Notes: generated by a model not told the origin, from the letters alone. A stretch of 14,987 nt of DNA from an uncultured Anaerosporobacter sp. (GCA_945787925.1 CALZJY010000017.1:1-14987), one strand, 5' to 3'. Numbered from the stretch's first letter, positions 1 through 7,984 are shown. Numbers and translations: made by a program.

Positions 1-87
1 ATGAAATGGGAAGAATACCTACATAACCTAGATAATAAAATTGAATTTTATAAACAATCTATTAAAAAAGAGCAAAAAAAAGAATAA
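1..87 (+). CDS. Small charged ORF, or C-terminal tail of a gene entering from the left
   Basis: An open frame starts with ATG at the first base of the window and ends with TAA at 85-87, giving 28 residues beginning MKWEEYLHNL and ending in a Lys/Glu/Gln-rich tail. The pattern suits an amphipathic helix or the tail of a longer protein. The upstream sequence is outside the window, so I cannot tell whether the ATG is a true start with a ribosome binding site or an internal Met. I recognise no family. It runs convergent to the DUF1292 gene, with the terminator hairpin between them. Confidence 0.35.
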   Translation: MKWEEYLHNLDNKIEFYKQSIKKEQKKE

Positions 88-91
88 AATC

Positions 92-131
92 AATCAAAAA
101 AAGGGAACAGATCATTTTACCTGCTCCCTTT
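92..131 (-). terminator. Rho-independent terminator after DUF1292 gene
   Basis: Positions 100-110 pair with 121-131 as an 11-bp stem (one G-U pair on the minus transcript) around a 10-nt loop. On the minus strand the stem runs into a T-tract (96-102 is all A on the plus strand). It lies 7 bases past the stop of the 138-431 gene. On the plus strand the bases after the hairpin are not T-rich, so it should mainly stop minus-strand transcripts. Confidence 0.8.
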
Positions 132-137
132 CAACAT

Positions 138-431
138 CTATTTGCAATTTCTTGAAAAATATTGTGCTGCAATCGCGTATTCTAAATCATTCTCTATATA
201 TAAAACGATAGGATTATGCTCCGCGTCTTCTTGAACCTCATAAATCATATATTTTTGAGAATAATCCAATTGCTTTTTCCCTTTAAGAGGAAGCATTGCA
301 AAATATTCTTTATTATTCACCTTAAAATAAGAATGAACTCCACATTCCACACTTGTTCCATCTGCAAAAGGAAGTGTCACGATAATGTCCTCTAATTTTG
401 TATCTTTGAATTTTGTATCCTTAAATTCCAT
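138..431 (-). CDS. DUF1292 family protein
   Basis: This 97-residue acidic protein fits the DUF1292 (YrzB-like) family, small cytoplasmic proteins of unknown function common in Firmicutes. The core runs from about residue 16 to 90: a strand with a 'TLPFADGTSVECGV' pattern, then a 'YFAMLPL' strand, then an acidic stretch and 'IVLYIENDLEYAIAAQYF' helix. Its length is normal for the family. The ATG at 431 is preceded by GGAGG at good spacing. The first 14 residues contain a short FKDTK duplication. The gene lies 22 bases after the rRNA methyltransferase gene with no terminator between them, so the two are probably co-transcribed. Nothing in the sequence reveals its biochemical role. Confidence 0.85.
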   Translation of the reverse strand: MEFKDTKFKDTKLEDIIVTLPFADGTSVECGVHSYFKVNNKEYFAMLPLKGKKQLDYSQKYMIYEVQEDAEHNPIVLYIENDLEYAIAAQYFSRNCK

Positions 432-453
432 AGTATATCCTCCAAAATACTCT

Positions 454-1827
454 TTATTTTCTTCTCTCTAATCTAACAACCGTTTCCACATGAGTAGTCC
501 AAGGGAACATATCTACAGGAACGATTCCTTTTGCTTTATATCCATGTTGACTTAAATATTCTAAGTCACGTTCTAATGTTTCTGGATTACAGCTTACATA
601 TACCACGCGGTCTGGAGCTAACGTAACTACGCTAGATAAGAATGCCTCATCACTTCCTGCTCTTGGAGGATCCATGAATACGACATCGATATGCTCTCCT
701 GCTTGCGCTAATTCTACCATGAATTTACCAGCATCGTTGTTGTAGAAAGAAATGTTCTTTATACCGTTTGTTTTCGCATTGATTACCGCATCTCTTACTG
801 CATCCTTGTTTAATTCTACACCGATTACTTCTTTTGCGTGTTTTGCAGCAATCATACCGATTGTACCGATACCACAGTAAGCATCGATCACACGTTCTTT
901 TCCTGTTAATTCTGCAAATTCGATTGCTTTGTTATATAGAATTTCCGTTTGAATTGGATTTACTTGATAGAAACTCTTTGGAGAGATTCTAAATGTACAT
1001 CCACATAATTCATCTTCAATATAACCTTTTCCGTAAATTGTTGTTTGTCTATCACCAAGTACCATGCTTGTCTTCTTATCATTTACGTTGATTACTACCG
1101 TAGAAATCTCTGGGTGTTCTTTACGTAATGCTTTTACAAAGTTATTCTTACTTGGAAGAATTGGAGAAGCAAGTACTAATACTACCATGATTTGACCAGT
1201 CTTATGTCCTGTACGCACTAATACGTGACGTAATAAGCCATAACCTGTATCTTCATCGTATGTCTTAATCTTGAATGATTTTAATAATCCACGGATTGTA
1301 CCGATGATCGCATCTGCTTTTTCATCTTCAATTAAGCATGTTTCGATTGGAACGATATTGTGCGTTCCTTCTTCATATACACCGGAGATGTACGTTCCAT
1401 TTGGAAGTCTTCCGAATGTCGCATTTACTTTGTTACGGTAATGGTATGGATGTTCCATTCCGATAATATCAGATACATAACCATAGTTACATAATAATTG
1501 GTTTACTTTGTCTTGTTTATGCACTAACTGATCTTTATAGGAAACGTGTCTTAAGCTACATCCACCACATTTGTTATATGCAGGACAATCTGTCTTGTGT
1601 TTCTTATTCTCTCTTTTTGGCGCGCGTTCCTCACCTTGACGCTTGTCCTTTCTGCCTTCAAACTTTCCTTCGAAGTTTCCTTCAAATCTGTTATTTGCTT
1701 TTCTCTCCGGACGTTCTTTTCTTTCTTTTTTGAATGCGTCGTCCTTATTAAAACAAGTGCCATTTGCTGGCTTCTTTGTATTTTTTGTATTCTTTTTATT
1801 AAATCTCTTATTTGTTTCAGTCTTCAA
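454..1827 (-). CDS. rlmD: 23S rRNA (uracil-C5)-methyltransferase, RlmD/RlmCD type
   Basis: This 457-residue SAM-dependent enzyme of the TrmA/RumA family methylates uracil C5 in 23S rRNA. E. coli RlmD acts on U1939; some Firmicutes enzymes (RlmCD) act on both U747 and U1939, and the sequence cannot separate these. The four [4Fe-4S] cysteines are visible: C81, C87, C90 (CPAYNKCGGC) and C164. The SAM-binding loop is DAYCGIGT at 315-322, the DPPRAG motif is at 386-391, the catalytic Cys is C413 in SCNPET, and the C-terminal FPWTTHVE motif is at 441-448. The first 80 residues are a Lys/Arg/Asn/Glu-rich, apparently disordered tail with three FEG repeats (48-58), where many relatives carry a TRAM domain. 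The start is TTG at 1827, preceded by AAGGA; no in-frame ATG lies upstream before a stop. It has its own promoter at 1868-1897. Confidence 0.93.
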   Translation of the reverse strand: MKTETNKRFNKKNTKNTKKPANGTCFNKDDAFKKERKERPERKANNRFEGNFEGKFEGRKDKRQGEERAPKRENKKHKTDCPAYNKCGGCSLRHVSYKDQLVHKQDKVNQLLCNYGYVSDIIGMEHPYHYRNKVNATFGRLPNGTYISGVYEEGTHNIVPIETCLIEDEKADAIIGTIRGLLKSFKIKTYDEDTGYGLLRHVLVRTGHKTGQIMVVLVLASPILPSKNNFVKALRKEHPEISTVVINVNDKKTSMVLGDRQTTIYGKGYIEDELCGCTFRISPKSFYQVNPIQTEILYNKAIEFAELTGKERVIDAYCGIGTIGMIAAKHAKEVIGVELNKDAVRDAVINAKTNGIKNISFYNNDAGKFMVELAQAGEHIDVVFMDPPRAGSDEAFLSSVVTLAPDRVVYVSCNPETLERDLEYLSQHGYKAKGIVPVDMFPWTTHVETVVRLERRK

Positions 1828-1867
1828 TGTTCTTTGTCCTTATTTCTAATTCATTTCTATTCTTAAT

Positions 1868-1897
1868 AGTATAACCGCTACACGCCCTCATAGTCAA
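1868..1897 (-). promoter_or_regulatory. Sigma-A type promoter for rlmD-DUF1292
   Basis: On the minus strand TTGACT (1892-1897) and TATACT (1868-1873) are separated by 18 bases; each matches the sigma-A consensus at five of six positions. The -35 overlaps the last codons of the preceding PflX-like gene. The leader to the TTG start of rlmD is about 35 bases and holds the AAGGA site. Confidence 0.6.
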
Positions 1898-2783
1898 ATG
1901 CAGGGATAAAACTTTCCTTCGCTGTCTCGCCTTCTTGGATGAATCCATTTTCCACTCCTAGGTCGATTGCATACTCTACTAGGGCATCATATTCTTCTTC
2001 CGTAATCGTGCGATTTAGTTCTGGATACTCCTTTACGCCTTCTAATGGCGTAAATTGATTCATTATGCTGATATAAATCGTATCACCAAACGTTTCATAG
2101 AGGTATTTGATGATTGCCTTGGAATCTTCCTCTGCACCTGGTAGTGCCAAATGGCGCACGATTACGCCTTTCGTCATGATTCCCCGTTCATCAAACTGTG
2201 CTGGTCCAGTCTGTCTTACCATTTCTGCAATTGCTTCCTTGGCATAAGCCGAATAGCCGTTTGCTTTGGAATATCTCGTTGCTAGCGCATCGTCCATATA
2301 CTTAAAATCTGGAAGATAGATATCGACATAGCCTTCTAAGCTCTCGATGGTCTCCTTCTTTTCATATCCGCTCGTGTTATAGACGATTGGAAGCGTAAGC
2401 CCCTTTGCCTTCGCCAGCTTTAATGCTTTGATTACCTGTACTACATAGTGGCTTGGGGTCACTAAATTGATATTATTCGCGCCTTGTTGCTGAAGTTCTA
2501 AAAAGATTTCGCTTAAGCGCTCTATACTGATTAACTTGCCAACTTTACCATCGGAAATCTGATGATTTTGACAAAACACACACCCCATCGCACAACCAGA
2601 GAAAAATACGGCTCCTGAACCTTCCTCTCCTGAAATACATGGCTCTTCCCACATATGAAGCGCGGCTCTTGACACATAGAGTTCTGCACTTTCCTTGCAG
2701 TACCCTTTCTTGCCGCCTTCTCGGTTGACCTTGCACTCCCTTGGGCAAATAGAGCATGCCGATAAGCTTATTTCATTTTTCAT
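1878..2783 (-). CDS. Radical SAM protein, PflX-like (COG1313)
   Basis: This is a radical SAM iron-sulfur protein related to pyruvate formate-lyase activating enzymes, of the uncharacterised PflX group. The cluster-binding triad is CAMGCVFC (C-x3-C-x2-C), just after the family's typical 'GSGAVFFSGC' strand. Upstream lies a second Cys set, CSICPREC followed by GYC 11 residues later, which is characteristic of PflX proteins and may bind another metal centre. A barrel-like series of strands follows ('NINLVTPSHYV', 'PIVYNTSGYE', 'DIYLPDFKY', 'GVIVRHLALPG'). I chose ATG 2783 (301 residues). The in-frame ATG at 2819 (313 residues) would sit only about 4 bases after the likely transcription start, while 2783 has AAGGA upstream, though at a longish 12-base spacing. 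Substrate is unknown; no glycyl-radical enzyme gene is nearby. Confidence 0.88.
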   Translation of the reverse strand: MKNEISLSACSICPRECKVNREGGKKGYCKESAELYVSRAALHMWEEPCISGEEGSGAVFFSGCAMGCVFCQNHQISDGKVGKLISIERLSEIFLELQQQGANNINLVTPSHYVVQVIKALKLAKAKGLTLPIVYNTSGYEKKETIESLEGYVDIYLPDFKYMDDALATRYSKANGYSAYAKEAIAEMVRQTGPAQFDERGIMTKGVIVRHLALPGAEEDSKAIIKYLYETFGDTIYISIMNQFTPLEGVKEYPELNRTITEEEYDALVEYAIDLGVENGFIQEGETAKESFIPAFDYEGV

Positions 2784-2829
2784 TTTAATCACTGTTCCTT
2801 CGTGCCTTTTATCATACATAAATTCCTAT

Positions 2830-2838
2830 AGTATATCA
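2830..2838 (-). promoter_or_regulatory. Extended -10 promoter for the PflX-like gene
   Basis: The minus strand reads TGATATACT, an extended -10 (TGn plus TATACT, five of six matches). No good -35 lies at 16-18 bases, which is acceptable for extended -10 promoters. Transcription would begin near 2823, which argues against translation from ATG 2819. Confidence 0.4.
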
Positions 2839-2858
2839 AGCTATTTCGACTGAAAACT

Positions 2859-3776
2859 TTATTTATTGCTAAAATATTTTTCCACACCTGCAACGATTCC
2901 TTTCACGATCTTTGCTTGGTATTCTGGACTTACTAAGTTCTCATCTTCTTTCTTATTTGTCATATATCCCATCTCTACAATCGTAACAGGCACTTTAGAC
3001 CAGTTAATTCCAGACATGGTATCCGTTCTTGTTACTCCTCGATTAGCAGCTCCTGTTGCCTCTGTCATCTCATCCAAGATATCTTTTGAAAGGCTATAGC
3101 TGTCTTTGGCAATTGCCTTGCAATATGGGCTGTTCTTTGTTGGACATAGCGTAAGCGCACCATGTACGCTGGCATTGTCTACTCCATTACAATGAATACG
3201 GATAAACGCATCTGCATTTGCCTTATTGGCAACTTGGGCACGTTCAATATTACTTATATTAACGGCATGTTTTTCTCTTGTTAAGATGACTTCATACCCT
3301 TTCTTCTCTAGTTCTTTTTTTAACTGCTTACTTACTTCCAATGTTACTTTGTATTCAGGAACTTTTGTAAAACGGCCTTCTGTTCCGCTCGTTACTCTCT
3401 TCTTTGTCTCACTTGCACCAGGTGCGATTGGCTCTTGGGCAGAATCCTGTTTTAGTTGATGGCCTGGATCGATCACGATTCGCTTCGTTTTCTGGCTTTG
3501 TTTTTTCACAGTGTTCGGAGTCGCTGTTGTCGCTGGCACTTTCGTTGCCTCCATAGTTGTTTCTGTCGTCGGCTCTACCGTTGGTTCCACTGTTGGTTCT
3601 GCCGTCGGCTTCACAGTTGGCTTTAATGTCGGCTCTATGCTTGCCGTAACCATAAAGTGCTTCGAGCCAGTCCCCTCTGACTTCTTGTCATTCTTCACAT
3701 CCTGACATGACGCTAGCACTAGCACTCCCCCTATTGCTACCATCATAACTGCAAGCGTTTGATTTCTTTTCTTCAT
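2859..3776 (-). CDS. Lipoprotein N-acetylmuramoyl-L-alanine amidase (Amidase_3)
   Basis: This 305-residue zinc amidase should cut the bond between N-acetylmuramic acid and L-alanine in peptidoglycan. Residues 1-24 are a lipoprotein signal with lipobox LASC (C24), so the enzyme is expected to be anchored on the outer face of the membrane. Residues 45-90 are a Thr/Pro linker of repeated (V/A)(E/K)PT units. The Amidase_3 domain spans about 98-303: zinc ligands H106 (IDPGH), E141 and H195 (IRIHCNG), and catalytic E268 (VEMGYMTN). Both catalytic ends are complete. AGGAGG precedes the ATG. It lies 22 bases after the metallophosphoesterase gene, so the two probably form an operon. Spore-cortex (CwlD-like) and vegetative roles are both possible; the lipid anchor and linker favour vegetative wall or division work. 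Confidence 0.92.
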   Translation of the reverse strand: MKKRNQTLAVMMVAIGGVLVLASCQDVKNDKKSEGTGSKHFMVTASIEPTLKPTVKPTAEPTVEPTVEPTTETTMEATKVPATTATPNTVKKQSQKTKRIVIDPGHQLKQDSAQEPIAPGASETKKRVTSGTEGRFTKVPEYKVTLEVSKQLKKELEKKGYEVILTREKHAVNISNIERAQVANKANADAFIRIHCNGVDNASVHGALTLCPTKNSPYCKAIAKDSYSLSKDILDEMTEATGAANRGVTRTDTMSGINWSKVPVTIVEMGYMTNKKEDENLVSPEYQAKIVKGIVAGVEKYFSNK

Positions 3777-3798
3777 CTTACTTCCTCCTATCTTGTAC

Positions 3799-4905
3799 CT
3801 ATTCCTGTGCTAATTTTGCTTCATTTCCTTCTACGATCAGCTCTACGATTTCTGAGCTGCTTCCTACACGCATGGCAAATCCCCAGGTCCCTGCTCCTGA
3901 ACTTACAACTTCTTTTAACGAGCCATTCTCCCGATACCCATATCCTACTTCATTTCCAAGCAAGATTAAATAGTTTCCAGGGTATAGCTGACCATTATGC
4001 GTATGTCCGGACATCACCAAATCGACACCTTCCTTCTTGGCTTCTTCATATTGAATTGGCTGATGGTCTAACAAGATGACTGGATAGGAATGGTCTACGC
4101 CTCGCATCAGATACGATAAGGACTTCCTCGTCCCACCTTCCCGTACTAAGTCATAATCCAACCTTCCTATTAAATAAAACGAATCTGCGACCAAATACGT
4201 TTCATCTAATAATGGTGTAATGCCTCGTTTTCGGAATCCCTCTGCAATCTTCTGATACCCTTGTTTTGTATACAATTCATGATTGCCGCATACATAATAG
4301 GTGCCATAGGCACTCTGGATCTTTCCTAAAGTATCATACACATACTCATACATAGACTCCGGAGTATTTTCATCTATGATATCTCCTGCCAAACAAACCA
4401 TATCTGGCTTCCGAGCATTGATTCGTTCTACCAGCTGCGCCAACTCTTGCTTTCCAATGGCGGTTCCTACATGAGTATCGCTAATCATCAAAATCCTCAT
4501 AGGATCTGCCCGGAGCATCTTCTTATCAATCGTAACATGATAATCGGTAATCACGGTATGGGAAGAATTATAGTAGCCATACGCCGCAATCACAAGACTG
4601 ATACATAGCACCAAGAATCCATGCATGTACACTCGATTCATCCTTGTATACCAGGTTGGCCGAATCTTTCTCATTATCATAGCAACCACATCATATACTA
4701 CGAATAAAAGGAATACATAGATGATGTATCCAAATAGTAAGGACTTTCGTTCCGATGCTAAAATAATGAGCATCCCCGTCGCCAGCCAATACACATAGGA
4801 CGGTATCTTTGTCTTGCTAATTACAGGAACCTCGTATAATTTATTTCCCATATAGATTGCAACAAGTGCCATCGCAATCCATGATAATACTGCCCTCGGC
4901 GACAT
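3799..4905 (-). CDS. Membrane-anchored metallophosphoesterase (YkuE/YaeI-like)
   Basis: This 368-residue protein has four predicted membrane helices (about 5-21, 36-51, 56-78, 93-112) followed by a calcineurin-like phosphoesterase domain (about 135-360). All metal-binding motifs are present: D143-x-H145 (ISDTH), GDIID with D175, GNHE at 207-210, H281 (LLDHQP) and GHTHNGQ at 300-306. The family hydrolyses phosphoesters or pyrophosphates of lipids or nucleotides at the membrane; the substrate cannot be read from the sequence. The ATG at 4905 is preceded by AAGGGAG and a closer GAGGA. It is upstream of the wall amidase in the same apparent operon, which hints at an envelope role, by inference only. 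Confidence 0.9.
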   Translation of the reverse strand: MSPRAVLSWIAMALVAIYMGNKLYEVPVISKTKIPSYVYWLATGMLIILASERKSLLFGYIIYVFLLFVVYDVVAMIMRKIRPTWYTRMNRVYMHGFLVLCISLVIAAYGYYNSSHTVITDYHVTIDKKMLRADPMRILMISDTHVGTAIGKQELAQLVERINARKPDMVCLAGDIIDENTPESMYEYVYDTLGKIQSAYGTYYVCGNHELYTKQGYQKIAEGFRKRGITPLLDETYLVADSFYLIGRLDYDLVREGGTRKSLSYLMRGVDHSYPVILLDHQPIQYEEAKKEGVDLVMSGHTHNGQLYPGNYLILLGNEVGYGYRENGSLKEVVSSGAGTWGFAMRVGSSSEIVELIVEGNEAKLAQE

Positions 4906-4940
4906 TCCTCTATCTCCCTTCTTGTGGTTCTTTCCTAACT

Positions 4941-4970
4941 AATATACATACTATTCCACATATTGGACAA
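4941..4970 (-). promoter_or_regulatory. Possible promoter for metallophosphoesterase-amidase operon
   Basis: On the minus strand TTGTCC (4965-4970) and TATATT (4941-4946) lie 18 bases apart, 35 bases upstream of the start codon. The -35 matches only four of six bases. The position after the preceding terminator makes a promoter here necessary, but the exact site is uncertain. Confidence 0.35.
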
Positions 4971-4997
4971 ATAATACAACTCTCCTTACTACAACAA

Positions 4998-5028
4998 AAC
5001 GAGATATCCATTTGCCAGATATCTCGTT
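4998..5028 (-). terminator. Rho-independent terminator after D,D-carboxypeptidase gene
   Basis: An 11-bp perfect stem (4998-5008 with 5018-5028) encloses a 9-nt loop, and on the minus strand it is followed by TTTTGTTG. It sits 10 bases past the stop codon at 5039 and separates the VanRS-like/carboxypeptidase operon from the metallophosphoesterase operon. The plus strand side is also followed by a pyrimidine-rich run (TCTTTCTTCTTTT), so it could stop transcripts both ways. Confidence 0.85.
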
Positions 5029-5038
5029 CTTTCTTCTT

Positions 5039-6118
5039 TTATTTTGTAATTGCCTTGATTTTCTGGTATACCGTCTGTACATCCATTGCACTTCCTGCAA
5101 TGCCGTCTGGTGCAGTACGGGATAACCCAGTTACTAAGATATATTGCTTTCCATTGATTTCTGCTGCGGATGCTAGACATTGTCCTGATTCATCCGTATA
5201 TCCAGTCTTACCACCAAGGAATTCTATTCCAGACAGATTTACTTTCTTTACTTTCTTAAATACCGTACTAAAGAAGGTAAATCCTTGTTTATGTTTGTTT
5301 GTCTTTCCTACCGTATGGCTCTTTTGAGACATGATTTCTTTTAAAAGATCGTTTTGTAAGCATTTATTTAATAAGACTGCGATATCTTTTGTTGTCGTGT
5401 AATGCTCTTTATTATAAAACCCTACACAATTTGTAAAATGTGTCTTTGACATTCCAAGTTCTTCGGCACGTTCATTCATCATATCTACAAAGTCTTCATG
5501 AGAGCCTGCAATATGTTCCGCAAGCGTTACCGAACTTTCTGCACCGGAAGGTAATAATACGCCATAAAGCATGTCTAAGATTGATGCTTTTTCATCTACT
5601 ACAAATCCAGCATTGGATCCTTCTTCCTCATATGTATAGTCCATCGTTTTCTGAGATACTTGTACTAGTTTTGAAAGATCTGGTTCGTTTTCTACTACTA
5701 ACAATGCCGTCATTAATTTCGTCATGCTGGCAGGATTCATTTTCTTTTCTTCATTCTTTCCAAATAAGATTGTGCCATCCTCACTCATCACTGCAACATA
5801 TTTACTTTCTAAGGAAAGGTCGGCCTTTACTAGTCCATTCATAACCGCCTTATTTAAGGCAACATCCTCTTCTGTTACTTGTACAACTGCCTCCTCCGAC
5901 TCTGGTTCTTCGCTTTCCTCTTCTAGTTGTGGCGATGCCGTCACTAAGTTTGCTGCCACCTTGTTCATATTATTGATATTCTGTGGTTTTCTCGTCACTG
6001 TCTTTAACATGAATACTCCTAGTGCCACAAATGCTACGGCAAGCAATGTGGCCACAATTGGAAATATTACCTTGTTTATTATAAGCCCTCGTTTGTTATC
6101 ATTTTTGATTTGATTCAA
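5039..6118 (-). CDS. D-alanyl-D-alanine carboxypeptidase (peptidase S11)
   Basis: This 359-residue serine D,D-carboxypeptidase (penicillin-binding protein type, DacA/DacF family) would trim the terminal D-Ala from peptidoglycan stem peptides. One membrane helix (about 17-40) is followed by an acidic Glu/Ser-rich linker (65-85) and the catalytic domain. Motif 1 is S131-x-x-K134 (ASMTK) and motif 3 is K304-T-G306 (GGKTGYT). Motif 2 reads S191-G-A193 where S-G-N is usual. There is no C-terminal PBP5_C domain or second anchor, so the N-terminal helix should hold it on the outer face. The gene begins 14 bases after the VanS-like kinase gene and is followed by a terminator, making it the last gene of the regulator-kinase-carboxypeptidase operon. 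This context suggests that its level responds to a wall-targeting signal. Confidence 0.92.
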   Translation of the reverse strand: MNQIKNDNKRGLIINKVIFPIVATLLAVAFVALGVFMLKTVTRKPQNINNMNKVAANLVTASPQLEEESEEPESEEAVVQVTEEDVALNKAVMNGLVKADLSLESKYVAVMSEDGTILFGKNEEKKMNPASMTKLMTALLVVENEPDLSKLVQVSQKTMDYTYEEEGSNAGFVVDEKASILDMLYGVLLPSGAESSVTLAEHIAGSHEDFVDMMNERAEELGMSKTHFTNCVGFYNKEHYTTTKDIAVLLNKCLQNDLLKEIMSQKSHTVGKTNKHKQGFTFFSTVFKKVKKVNLSGIEFLGGKTGYTDESGQCLASAAEINGKQYILVTGLSRTAPDGIAGSAMDVQTVYQKIKAITK

Positions 6119-6132
6119 AATAACCCATCTCC

Positions 6133-7272
6133 TTATTTGAAAGCTTTATTCTCTTTTTTCGGAAGCCTTATTTTAAAGCATGTTTCTTCCTCGTTGCTTG
6201 TGACAATAATCTCTCCATCATGAGCAAATACAATTTCCTTCGCAATTGCAAGCCCAAGTCCTGCCCCTCCGGTATTGGTTGATCTTGCTTCATCAAGACG
6301 ATAGAACTTATCAAAAATCATTCTTAAATTTTCATTTGGAATTGTCGTTCCCTTATCAGAAATTGTAACTGCTACATAGTCCTCTTCTTCAAATGCCGCA
6401 ATCTTGATTACGGTGTTCTTATAACTATAGGCAATGGCATTTTTTAAAATATTATTGAATACTCTCGCAATCTTATCCGGATCTGCCTCGATTCGTAAGT
6501 CATCCTGTACGTCTAACTCAATCGAGTGGCCACCCTTTTCTAACATTGGATAAAATTCATCTGCCATCTGCGCAAGCATAAAGGACAGCGGAATCGTCTC
6601 CTTTTGTAATGGGATTGTAGAAAGATTGAACCTTGTGATTTCAAAAAACTCATTAATCAACTGCTCGACACGGCAGGCCTTATCTAACGTAATCTTCATA
6701 TATTTCTTCTTTTGCTCTTCTGGCATATCGTTTGCCTCGTCTAACAAGCTTAGATAGCCAATGACAGAAGCTAATGGTGTCTTGATATCATGGGCAAGAT
6801 AGGCAATCAGATCGTTCTTCCTTTGAATCTCCATCTGCGCCAACTGCTCATTTCTCATATTCTCTAGCTTAAGCTCATTAAACGACTCTTCAATTTCTTT
6901 AAATTCATCTTCTAAATGTAAAAGCGTATTGTCTTTCTTAAATAAAACATCCATGGACTTAAACACATTTCCTAGCTTTTGAATCGCATTCACTTCTACG
7001 ATGATATATCCCATAAACAAGATGCTAAAGCCAATGGAAATGATAATCGGCCTCTTACTTAAAAGGATATTCAGCGCCGCCTCATATCCAAAGGTATCTG
7101 TGACTAAATCAATAAATGTTCCATTAAATACAATATCTTGAATATAAAATAGTCCTAACATCACCATTAGAGAAATCATCGCTATGATAATATGCTTCTT
7201 CATGAGCTTTCTCTGGAAGGTGTGCATAAAACTTTCTTTTTCATACATGGTTTCTTCTTCGTGCTTATTCAA
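6133..7272 (-). CDS. Sensor histidine kinase, VanS-like
   Basis: This 379-residue membrane histidine kinase has two helices (about 27-46 and 75-94) flanking a short extracytoplasmic loop of about 28 residues, then a coiled-coil linker (about 110-150). The H-box is H161 in LAHDIKTPL. The N-box is NNILKNA (273-279), the G1 box DKG at 306-308 and the G2 box GGAGLGLA (335-342), so it is catalytically complete. The sequence around the H-box, followed by 'SVIGYLSLLDEA', resembles VanS-type kinases. The frame opens with TTG at 7272, overlapping the regulator gene by 8 bases and preceded by TAGGA; ATG 7248 (residue 9) is an alternative with a weaker site. It should phosphorylate the regulator encoded at 7265-7960. 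The signal is unknown; the short loop favours sensing at or in the membrane. Confidence 0.93.
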   Translation of the reverse strand: MNKHEEETMYEKESFMHTFQRKLMKKHIIIAMISLMVMLGLFYIQDIVFNGTFIDLVTDTFGYEAALNILLSKRPIIISIGFSILFMGYIIVEVNAIQKLGNVFKSMDVLFKKDNTLLHLEDEFKEIEESFNELKLENMRNEQLAQMEIQRKNDLIAYLAHDIKTPLASVIGYLSLLDEANDMPEEQKKKYMKITLDKACRVEQLINEFFEITRFNLSTIPLQKETIPLSFMLAQMADEFYPMLEKGGHSIELDVQDDLRIEADPDKIARVFNNILKNAIAYSYKNTVIKIAAFEEEDYVAVTISDKGTTIPNENLRMIFDKFYRLDEARSTNTGGAGLGLAIAKEIVFAHDGEIIVTSNEEETCFKIRLPKKENKAFK

Positions 7273-7960
7273 CTTTATATCCTACTCCCCATACTGTCCT
7301 GATGTATTTTGGATTATCGGCTGTCTCATGCATCTTCTCACGAATATGACGGATATGCACCATTATCGTATTATTACTATTTGAGAAATATTTATCCCCC
7401 CATATTTCTTCAAATAAACGATCTGCACTCATTACCGTTCCGCGATTTGCACAAAGGATCCATAATAGTTTGAATTCTGTCGGGGTAAGGTTGATTTCTT
7501 CTTCATTCAATCTACATTCATGGGTTTCCTTATTTAATACTAACCCAGAGAATGCAATGATATTGCTATCTTCGTTTGCTTCCTCTTGAGAGGTATTATA
7601 CTTTGTCACCCTTCTTAATTGCGCTTTCACTCTTGCAATCAATTCTAATGGACGAAACGGCTTCGTCACATAATCATCTGCTCCAAGAGTAAGCCCTGTA
7701 ATCTTATCGATTTCTTCTTCTCTTGCCGTAAGCATAATGATCGGAAAGTTATACTTTTCTCTGATTTTCTTACAAATCGTAAATCCATCTACATCTGGTA
7801 GCATAAGATCTAGAATTGCAAGATCGTACTTCACCGTATCAATCGTATTCAATGCTTCTTGTCCTGTGTAAAACTTATGCACTGTATAATTTTCATTTTG
7901 CAGATACAACTCGACTAAGTCTGCAATCTCCATTTCGTCATCTACGACTAAAACATTCAT
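7265..7960 (-). CDS. OmpR/PhoB-family response regulator, VanR-like
   Basis: This 231-residue regulator has a receiver domain (1-115) with acidic pocket D7/D8, phosphoacceptor D51 (AILDLMLPD), T78 and K100 (VTKPF), and a winged-helix DNA-binding domain (about 135-231) ending in the typical 'YIRTVWGVGYKVE'. A 15-residue Asn/Glu/Ser-rich linker joins them. It is the first gene of the overlapping pair with the VanS-like kinase and probably controls the downstream D,D-carboxypeptidase gene. GAGG precedes the ATG. The gap to the upstream NarL-type regulator is only 24 bases with no terminator, so read-through from that gene is possible. No van ligase or racemase genes are present, so this is not a glycopeptide-resistance cluster in the usual sense. 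Confidence 0.93.
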   Translation of the reverse strand: MNVLVVDDEMEIADLVELYLQNENYTVHKFYTGQEALNTIDTVKYDLAILDLMLPDVDGFTICKKIREKYNFPIIMLTAREEEIDKITGLTLGADDYVTKPFRPLELIARVKAQLRRVTKYNTSQEEANEDSNIIAFSGLVLNKETHECRLNEEEINLTPTEFKLLWILCANRGTVMSADRLFEEIWGDKYFSNSNNTIMVHIRHIREKMHETADNPKYIRTVWGVGYKVE

Positions 7961-7984
7961 ATATTAACCTCTTCATCCGTTTTT

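Noticed and set aside
1597..1866. Plus-strand ORFs opposite the rlmD N-terminus
   Set aside because: They are the antisense of a Lys/Glu-rich coding region, which gives Phe/Ser/Leu-rich frames; the rlmD motifs fix the real strand.
3511..3705. Plus-strand ORF rich in Val/Gly/Ser repeats
   Set aside because: It is the antisense of the Thr/Pro linker of the amidase lipoprotein; the repeat comes from the real gene's EPT units.
4857..5327. Plus-strand ORF of 156 residues across the terminator at 4998-5028
   Set aside because: It overlaps two well-supported minus-strand genes and their terminator, and has no family features.
5039..7960. A complete vancomycin-resistance cluster
   Set aside because: Only the VanRS-like pair and an S11 carboxypeptidase are present; no D-Ala-D-Lac or D-Ala-D-Ser ligase, dehydrogenase, racemase or VanX/VanXY is encoded nearby.
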